Positions 56,920-64,000 of a stretch of 64,000 bases of DNA are shown in pieces. Numbering within the stretch: the first letter of the stretch is position 1; each line of letters starts with the position of its first letter. The notes under the pieces were generated by a model. That model was not told the origin of the DNA. It saw only the letters and a program-made list of their open reading frames with translations, and ran no database searches. Source of the stretch: Hyperoodon ampullatus (taxonomy: Eukaryota; Chordata; Mammalia; Artiodactyla; Ziphiidae); assembly GCA_949752795.1 (NCBI GenBank), contig OX457070.1, positions 33,451,574-33,515,573 on the forward strand, written 5' to 3'. The translations under genes and the position numbers were made by a program.

Positions 56920-58030
56920 AGAATGGGAACATAAGTCACGGACTGAGAGAAAATATTTGCAAAAGCCCTCTAACAGAGGGCTGATATCCAAAATATACAA
57001 AGAACTCTTCCAACTCAACAATAAAAAAATGAGCAACCTGATTAAACACTGGGCCAAAGACCTGAACAGACACCTCACCAAAGATTTATAGATGGAAAAT
57101 AAGCATATGAAAGGATACTCAATACCATATGTCATTAGAGAATTGCAGATTAAAACAGCAATGAGATATCACTACGTACCTATTAGAATGGCCAAGTCCA
57201 AAATGCTAACAGCATCCAGGGATCTGAAGTAACCGTCATTCATTGCTGGTGGGAATACAAAATGGTACAGCCACTTCAGAAGACAGTTTGGCAGTTTCTT
57301 ACAAAGTTATAATCTTACCGTACAATCCTGCAATTTCGCGTTCCTTGGTATTTACCCAGATGAGTTGAAAACTTATGTCCACACAAAACCCTGTACACAG
57401 ATGTTTATAGCAGTTTTATTCATAATGGCCACAATTGGAAGCAACCAAGATGTCCTTCAGGAGGTGAATGGATAAACTGTGGTACATCCAGACAATGGAA
57501 TATTACTCAGTAATAAAAGGAAATGAGCTATCAAGCCATGAAAAGACATGGAGGAATTTAAATGCAAATTACTAAGTGAAAGAAGCCAATCGAAAAGGCT
57601 ACATACTATGTGATTCCAACTATATGACATTCTGGAAAAGGCAAAACTATGGAGGTAGCAAAAAGATCAGCGGTTGCCAGAGGTTGTGGAGAGGGAAGGG
57701 TGAATAGAGAGAGCACAGAGGATTTTCAGGGCAGTGAAGATACTCCGTGTGATACTGTAATGCTGGATACATGTCATTATACCCTTGTCAAAACCCATAG
57801 AACGTGCAACATTAAGAGTGAGCCCTAATGTCAGCTACAGACTCTGGGTGATAATCATGTGTCAGTGTAGGTTCATTGGCTATAACGAACGTACCCCTCT
57901 GGTGGGAGATGTTGATAGTGAGAGTGGCTGGAGGTATGGAGGAGGGGACGTATAGGCAATATCTGCATCTTCCCCTCAGTTTTGCTATTAATTTAAAACT
58001 GCTCTAAAAAATAAAGTAGTTTTTAAAGTG
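56920..58030 (+). mobile_element. Old LINE-1 (L1M type), ORF2 C-terminus and 3'UTR
   Basis: 'gagaaaatatttgcaaaagc', 'gggccaaagacctgaacaga', 'cattgctggtgggaatacaa', 'gtgaatggataaactgtggt', 'gcggttgccagaggttgtgg' and the tail 'taaaactgctctaaaaaata'. 5'-truncated, many stops. Confidence 0.9.
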
Positions 58031-58261
58031 GAAGTTATTTTCCCTGTGCCTGCCATGACCAATCGCACTCCCCACATGTAATTGTTATTAACTGTTTAGT
58101 GTATTTACTTTCAGTCTTTTTTCTCACACACACATAATGTGTGTGGATATGTAAATTTTTTTAAAGGTCAGCAAAAGCTGTGTACATGTACAAGATTATA
58201 GCAGTGTCTCCTTATAATAGTGGAAATACTTAAAAGTATACAGTTGTTCAAATAAGGAATA

Positions 58262-58618
58262 CAGTCATCCCTCTAGTATCCACAGGAGAGTGGTTATAGG
58301 ACCCCACCCCCACCCCAAGACACCCAAATCCATGGATGCTCAAGAGCCCTATATAAAATGGCACAGTATTTGCATATAACCTACTCATATCCTCCTGCAT
58401 ACTTTAAATCATCCCTAAATTACTTATACTACTTAATACAATGCAAATGCTATATAAATAGTCGTAAATGCAGGGTAAATCTATGTAAATAGTTGCAATG
58501 TGTGTGGCAAATTCAAGTTTTGCTTTTTGGAACTTTCTGGAATTTTTAAAAAAATTTTTTTGACCCATAGTTGGTTGAATCCATTGCTGCAAAACCTGCA
58601 GATATGAAGGGCTGACTG
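58262..58618 (-). mobile_element. Complete Tigger-family MITE (MER2-like, TcMar)
   Basis: About 357 bp, bounded by TA duplications at 58260-58261 and 58619-58620. Terminal inverted repeats 'cagtcatccctctagtatcc' and '...atatgaagggctgactg'. Interior 'atataaaatggcacagtatt', 'aaatgctatataaatagt', 'gttggttgaatccattgctg'. The length is close to that of MER2. Non-autonomous: no transposase. Orientation follows the usual MER2 consensus and is arbitrary. Confidence 0.9.
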
Positions 58619-58689
58619 TAGCTGAGTAAACTATGATACATGGCTAACTAAGCACTGTATAGTGGACACTTTGGAGACTCCAAGTTAGT

Positions 58690-58880
58690 TAGAGTCAGAT
58701 AGGACTGGATTTAAACTCCCATCTTGCTATTTAAACACATACTGAGCAATCTCCAAACCCTTAATTTTTCATCTGTACCATAAAAACCCAGAGGGTTGTT
58801 GTATAGATTAAGTTAGAAGTGAGACTGCGTATGAGGTCCTCAGCAAAGTGCCTGGCACCTCAGTGCTCCGTCAGTCATGG
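58690..58880 (+). mobile_element. MIR SINE
   Basis: 'gactggatttaaactcccat', 'cttgctatttaaacacatac', 'ttaatttttcatctgtacca', 'agcaaagtgcctggcacctc'. Confidence 0.75.
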
Positions 58881-58889
58881 TCCCTCCTC

Positions 58890-58967
58890 CAGGGTAAGAC
58901 CCTTGTCTTGGTGATCAGTGCTCTCCCCAGCAGCTTAACTCCACGCCTGGCACAAAGTAAGCAGTAA
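58890..58967 (+). mobile_element. L2 LINE 3' end remnant
   Basis: 'agggtaagacccttgtcttg', 'cacgcctggcacaaagtaag', then 'aataaatgctgg', the L2 end, which doubled as the SINE target site. Confidence 0.55.
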
Positions 58968-58980
58968 AATAAATGCTGGC

Positions 58981-59125
58981 TGGGACTTCCCTGGTGGTCC
59001 AGTGGTTAAGACTCCGAGCTTCCACTGAAGGGAGCATGGGTTCCATCCCTGGTCAGGGAACTAAGATCCTGCATACCGCACGGCGTGGCCAAAAGAAAGA
59101 AAAAGAAAAAAATAAAGAAAAAACT
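58981..59125 (+). mobile_element. CHR-like SINE, type C
   Basis: Starts 'tgggacttccctggtggtcc' and contains 'catccctggtcagggaacta'. A 13-bp perfect duplication aataaatgctggc (58968-58980 and 59126-59138). GAAA-rich tail. Confidence 0.96.
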
Positions 59126-59138
59126 AATAAATGCTGGC

Positions 59139-59559
59139 CGAGTTGGACTGGAGTGGAATATTGTAACTTTTTAAAATCATTATTTAGAGACAAGGTGTGG
59201 GGCTTGGGATTTCAAGGAAGACAATATTTAATAGAATGAGAGGCCGACACGAAGTTAGATGGTCCGGGGAAGTCGAGGTCAGGGAAGCCTCCGCTGCCCT
59301 GAATGATGTGGAGGGACCATCGCAGGTGATCTCAGGTCCTGCAGCACCTAAGGGGTGATGCCCAAGGGGCTGTCAGGAGCTCCCGGCCACACCTCCCACC
59401 TGCCCCGGCAATGAGGTTTTCCTGTGCAGCTCTGTCACGGCTCTCAGTTGACTCATTGAGAGAGAGCCCAAGCCTGGGCAAAGAAATGCAGAAACGTAAG
59501 TTCTGACAGGGGAAGAGGGGGACTCTCATGGCTCAACCTGTAGAATACTGCAGGAGCAT
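59139..59559. other. No recognisable feature
   Basis: Unique sequence with nothing recognised. Confidence 0.4.
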
Positions 59560-60135
59560 TTTTCAAAACTAAAAACAACTTTAGTTTTATATCACAAATA
59601 TGTGCCCATTGCAGAGAAGAAATCATCCATAATCTCACCTGCCAGAGAAAACCCCTGTTATATCCATGGTCTTATTTTCTCATGGATCTTTCTTATACCT
59701 GCATACATCTATGATATGTAAAATATTACATGTGTATGCATGTGTTTTTCATATATGATGTCCTTTTATCATATCAATAAACAATCATCCATGACATCAT
59801 TTTTTTTTTTTTTTTTTTGCAGTACGCGGGCCTCTCACTGTTGTGGCCTCTCCTGTTGCGGAGCACAGGCCCCAGATGCACAGGCTCAGCGGCCATGGCT
59901 CACGGGCCCAGCCGCTCTGCGGCATGTGGGATCTTCCCGGACCAGGGCACGAACCCGTGTCCCCTGCATCGGCAGGCGGACTCTCAACCACTGCGCCACC
60001 TGGGAAGCCCTATGACATCATTTTTAATGGCAGAATAGAATTCCAATGTCTGGCTAAACCATACTTTAACCAATCATCGATTGTCAGACGTTTGGGTCAC
60101 TTCCAAAATCTTGCTATTCTAAACAGTGCTGCCAG
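59560..60135 (-). mobile_element. Old L1 3'UTR fragment split by a SINE
   Basis: Left part 'cccattgcagagaagaaatc', 'cctgttatatccatggtctt'; right part 'tgtcagacgtttgggtcact', 'gctattctaaacagtgctgc'. Reads as the complement of an L1M 3'UTR. The type A SINE at 59805-60011 sits inside. Confidence 0.5.
59805..60011 (-). mobile_element. CHR-like SINE, type A
   Basis: A full-length copy. Target duplication atgacatcattttt (59791-59804 and 60012-60025). Carries 'accccag' and 'gatgcacagg' variants relative to the other copies. Confidence 0.95.
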
Positions 60136-60700
60136 GAACTTAGAGCCGTGCAGTGAACTTCTGATCCTCTTTCACAGAGTGTGAAAGAGAACAACGGGCT
60201 ATTTGCTAAATTGACCTCAACCCCAAAGCATCACCCCTCTCCCTACGCCCGGTGATACCCAGTCCTCTGGAGTCTGGCTGCAGGAATCCACAGTCAGGAC
60301 CTTGGATTCTTAATGATTTGTCCTCCTCCCAGAAGGAGTGTCTGAGCCTTTTTGAACCCATGTAATTTGATGCAAGGGCCCTGAAATCAGGCCAGCTCTC
60401 GGCAAAATTGGGAAGGAGGTGAAGGTAGTCGTGGTTCCCTCTCAACTCCCTTCCCTAGTACTCTCCAGTCCTCCCAGGAGGCAGCTGCCCAGTGCCCCAC
60501 ACCCCGGGCCCCATCTCAGCATCTGACACCCTAACTTCTGCAGCTGCAACAGTAGTCAGGCTATAAAGAGCCATACCTTCCAGTAATGTATAACCCTCAA
60601 AAAGTTCCCTTCAACATCTTGAGTCAACCAACATGGTTTGAACTAAACACTGCCCAGAGGCACAGGTGGGTAAGACATTATCACTGCCCTCAGCTGGCTT
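60136..60700. other. No recognisable feature
   Basis: Unique sequence. The minus-strand frame 60206-60445 has no motif. Confidence 0.4.
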
Positions 60701-60711
60701 ATACTCTGTAG

Positions 60712-61136
60712 TAGTTTCCTAAGGCTGCCATAACAAAGTGCCACAAACTGGGTGCCTTAGAACAACAAAAATGTATTGTCTTACAGTTCGGGGGGCTACA
60801 TGTCGGAAATCAAGGTGTCTGCAGAGCCACGCTCCCTCTGACAGCTCCCTCTTCCTAGTGTCTAATGGTTGCCAGCAACCCTTGACATTCCTTGGCTTGG
60901 AGCTTCACCACTCCAATCTCTACCTCTGCTTTCCCATGGCCTCTTCCCTGTGTATCTATATCTCTGTGTCCAAGTTTCCTTCTACTTATAAGACACTAGT
61001 CATATTGGATTAAGCTCACTCTTATTTTGCATGACCTCATCTTTCTTTATTACGTCTGCAAATTCCAAATAAGATCATATTCTGAAGTTCTGGGCGGACA
61101 TGAATTTTGGGGGGTACACAACTCAACCCAGGACAC
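60712..61136 (-). mobile_element. MaLR LTR (ERVL-MaLR, MST/MLT1-type)
   Basis: Complement of a MaLR LTR: 'gtttcctaaggctgccataa', 'agtgccacaaactgggtgcc', 'acagttcggggggctacatg', 'tataagacactagtcatatt', 'catgaattttggggggtaca'. A solo LTR of an ancient endogenous element; no internal region present. Confidence 0.88.
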
Positions 61137-62275
61137 ACTCTGATAGAGGCAATGATGAATAAGAAACAATCACCACCACAGGCATGAAATTGCTATTACC
61201 GCTTTAAACGGACCAGGATGGATCAGATGTGAGAGTGATTTTGGGGTGCAAGGAACTGTGAACCTGAGAGTGCCCTATAAACACCTTTAAGTCACCCTGT
61301 CTCACAGCTCCTAGTCTGGCTATGCCTATAAATTAGACTTGCTGTGAGCTCCCAATGGGCCTACTGAAACCCCCCGTTAATTGAGGAATAGTTCTTGAAT
61401 TCTCTCTGGCTCTACTCACAGCCCCATTTCCTTTGAACCATAGGTTCTGCAGAATATCATGGCAGGGAAAAGACAGACCCTAATGAGGAACGTATAAAGG
61501 CAAAACTGCAACACCTTTTCCCCTAATTTGCTGTGCTTTTTGCAGATCTTTTCCCTTTCCCTCTGCTCTCTCAAGTTGAAAACACTGTAGGAGGTGCCGG
61601 AAGCAGCAGTCTCCATTTGGAACAAGTGAAACTGCACTTTCCTGCCCCGGCTGTGCACTGCTAACACTGCAGGGTCACAGGCTCTTTCGGAGACCATGAG
61701 GGTTGAGCCCTTCTCTGGAGTTCAGGTAGCAGTCTCTGCATTTCCAGAGCTGAACCTCAGTGCTGGAAGTGTGTGACAGATACTGAGATTTGAGTGTCGC
61801 CCCATCACGACAAATTCCTTGTCGAGGCAACAAGGTGCCCTTCAGAGGTGTTGGCATCATACCTAAACCTTACCTTGGACAGCTTCAAGGAGGTTTATTA
61901 TCTTTCTCCACCAGCTCTTATGAATGACAGGGGTAACTCATAACAAGTGCTTTCATGGTCAATGCCTCACACACAGTCCCCCAGCATGTGGTCCAGTAGG
62001 GACGAGGACCCTGAGCCCAGGCTGTCTTCCACAGGCACCTTTCACTCCTGGCCTGAGAGCTTTCTTTGACTGCTAGTGGAGAGCAGTCTGAAAGCATCAG
62101 GGAGGTAAGCCATTGGGAGCAACCCTCAAGCAATGAGTAACAGGAGATGGTGTAAAACACCCCAACTTTCCTGCCCTTGGGAGGGGGCGGGGACAACTCT
62201 GAGCTGTGCTTTCTGCCATCGCCCAGAGGTCCCAGGACGACTGAGCTCCAGATGCCCGCAGTGGTAACCTGCTTA
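61137..62275. other. No recognisable feature
   Basis: Unique sequence. Minus-strand frames near 61.4-62.4 kb lack any motif. Confidence 0.4.
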
Positions 62276-62279
62276 TTAA

Positions 62280-62400
62280 AGTATCCTGTATTTTCTTACT
62301 TCCCCACTCCCTTCCCCGTGCTTCCTGGGATCCCTTCCCAAATAAACTACTTGCACTCAAATCCATGTCTCTAGGTCAGCGTCTGAGCACCCAGCTTAAG
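62280..62400 (+). mobile_element. Ancient LTR-like repeat 3' end
   Basis: 'cctgggatcccttcccaaat' then an AATAAA, 'ctacttgcactcaaatccat' and 'ctctaggtcagcgtctgagc'. Shares its end with 38930-39000. Class not certain. Confidence 0.45.
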
Positions 62401-62474
62401 ACACACAATTGTGTGAGTGTACATTTCCCTGTTGGATAGTGAGCTCCCTAAAGACAGGCCCCAAATCACAGTCC

Positions 62475-62700
62475 TCTGAGTGCTTACCATTTGATCCCTG
62501 CTAAATGCTGTATATGCGTTATCTCATTGCACCTGCAAAACAACCCTTAGAGGCCACCACTATTATTATTCCCATTTTACAAATGAGGGAAATGAAGCTC
62601 AGAGAGCTTAAGTCACTTTTCGAAGGTCACACAGCCTATAAGAAGCAGAGCCAGGATTTGAACCAAGGTGGTCTCTCTCTGAAGCCTATACTTTTGATGA
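62475..62700 (-). mobile_element. MIR SINE
   Basis: Complement of a well-preserved MIR: 'atgcgttatctcattgcacc', 'ttcccattttacaaatgagg', 'ggtcacacagcctataagaa', 'gagccaggatttgaaccaag'. Confidence 0.9.
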
Positions 62701-64000
62701 CTGCTGGCAGAAATGGTGTTCAATAAATATTTATGGAAGGAAGGAAGACGTTAGCAAACAAACTCAACAAGCTTTGGTACGAAGTGGTCATTATTTGGAT
62801 GCTGGAGATAGGGCCCAAGACTAGCCAATTTCTCTAACATGTTTAAGACCCAGCAGAGATAAGGCCATTAGTGTGTTCTTACCCAAATTTCCACGTCTTT
62901 TTTCTACTCATTTATTGATTTGAGGAGCATTTATTGATCCCTACTGTGTCTAAGACTCTGGACCAGGCCCTGTGGTGAGGACAAATTTAAGGAGTGTGTG
63001 CTCTATGGGGGTTGGGGGGGACGATAAAGATAAGGCACGAGTACCTGAAAAGATAAATTACAAGACCAGAGTTGTCATCGGGCAGAAGTGATGCATCACC
63101 AAGTGACTTGACCAGAAAAGTGCTGTTTTTGGAGGAGAAGGTGACCTTTGGGAACTGGAGTAGACAGACCTCAGACAACTGGAGGAAGTGGGGCTTAAAG
63201 GATGGGGACAACTTGGTGGCCAGTAGCAAGGACAGGGAGGGAGAATGACAGGGGACAGACAGGTGAGTAAAACCACAGAGCAAAGGAATCTAGACGAATC
63301 TTTTCATCATTCTGCCCTGAGCCTTCCTCGAGTCAAAGCTAATTGGGAAGGAAAAGGAGTTGTTTGCCAAGAGCAAAACCAAGGTTGGAGAGACAATCCC
63401 AGAGGATATTAGACCCATGGTAATTCAAAACTGCTTTTCAAGCCAAGACATGCATAAAGGAATACAGATCACAAAGAGGTCACCTTTCCTTCAGGTCTGA
63501 GGGATGATTGAGGATGATGACGCATGTGCCCACCACAGCTGCCAGCTCCGAAAACTTGGCACCAGAGGACACTGCATGACCACCCGTTCTCACTGCTGTG
63601 CTTGGATCACACAGCCTGGAACCTAGGAGTCACCACCTTTGGGGGTTGAAGATATTTCCCTGAAGGCTTGGCAACAGAGACCTCATTTACGGCTCCTGTG
63701 CTGGGGGAGGATTTCTCCTTTGCTTGCCCTCACCTTCTCCCCAGTGAGGGAGTGGGCAGGCCAGACTGACACACTGGACGGAAAGGGAACAGCCAAGCAG
63801 TCTGCACGGTTCTGTGAAGAGGCTGGGCACGAAAAGCATTGAAGGCTCTCGACCATGGTCAGAACTCATTCAAAAGACCTCACCTTGGCGGCTGTGCGCA
63901 GGGCTAAGAGCTCCCACTATCCTTCAATCATCTCCGGATAAACATACAGTCTAAGTAAAAACAATGTCTGCTATGTAAACACAGCTTCAAGACCTACCCC
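62701..64000. other. Mostly unrecognised
   Basis: 63000-63260 weakly resembles the unnamed ancient repeat ('gataaggcacgagtacctga', 'cttaaaggatggggacaact'). The remainder is unique. No exon, RNA gene or regulatory element can be supported. Confidence 0.4.

Overview
This window is mammalian nuclear DNA, and its repeat content points to a whale or dolphin (or a very close cetartiodactyl relative). The main evidence is a dense set of tRNA-derived SINEs of the CHR type. They share a core reading 'cttccctggtggcgcagtgg' near the 5' end, a B-box near 'ggttcgtgccc', and a tail 'cgtaccgcaaaa'. I count eleven copies of one ~200-bp type (type A below), three copies of a longer ~330-bp type (type B), four copies of a ~120-140-bp type (type C), and one 62-bp fragment. 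The young LINE-1 elements belong to the lineage seen in cetartiodactyl genomes. No Alu, B1/B2 or ruminant BovB sequence was seen. The species cannot be fixed from sequence alone. Repeat family names come from memory of consensus sequences, not from a database search.

I could not support any host protein-coding exon, rRNA, tRNA gene or miRNA. The open reading frames present are L1 remnants, SINE translations, simple-repeat translations or chance. The window is best read as intergenic or intronic sequence made of layered transposon insertions.

Layout. 0.2-6.4 kb: an old antisense L1 is split by a SINE, which is itself split by a nearly full-length young L1 (copy 1) with 5'UTR, ORF1, ORF2 and 3'UTR; this L1 carries another SINE and a ~1.1-kb internal ORF2 deletion. 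6.4-16.4 kb: mostly unique sequence with SINEs, hAT remnants, MIR and a long ancient repeat. 16.46-22.6 kb: a second L1 (copy 2), 5'-truncated just before ORF1 and carrying two SINEs. It is followed by a ~350-bp segment that looks 3'-transduced, because the 22-bp target-site duplication lies beyond it. 22.6-31 kb: an ERV-type solo LTR, L1M pieces, hAT elements, SINEs and a SINE-born microsatellite. 31-47 kb: sparse, with MIRs, a 300-bp polypurine minisatellite, two ultra-short L1 insertions (34 and 63 bp) and an exact 26-bp tandem duplication. 47-64 kb: several old L1M blocks with SINEs nested in them, a complete Tigger/MER2-like MITE with TA duplications, a MaLR LTR and MIRs.

The relationships between features are stratigraphic rather than operonic. 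Nesting gives relative ages: L1M/MIR/MaLR/hAT first, then young L1s, then CHR SINEs, although at 0.2 kb a SINE preceded an L1. Most young insertions carry readable target-site duplications, which gives precise boundaries. I found no previously undescribed gene system. The strongest leads are the candidate L1 3' transduction, the tail-less SINE and the series of ultra-short retrotransposition events.
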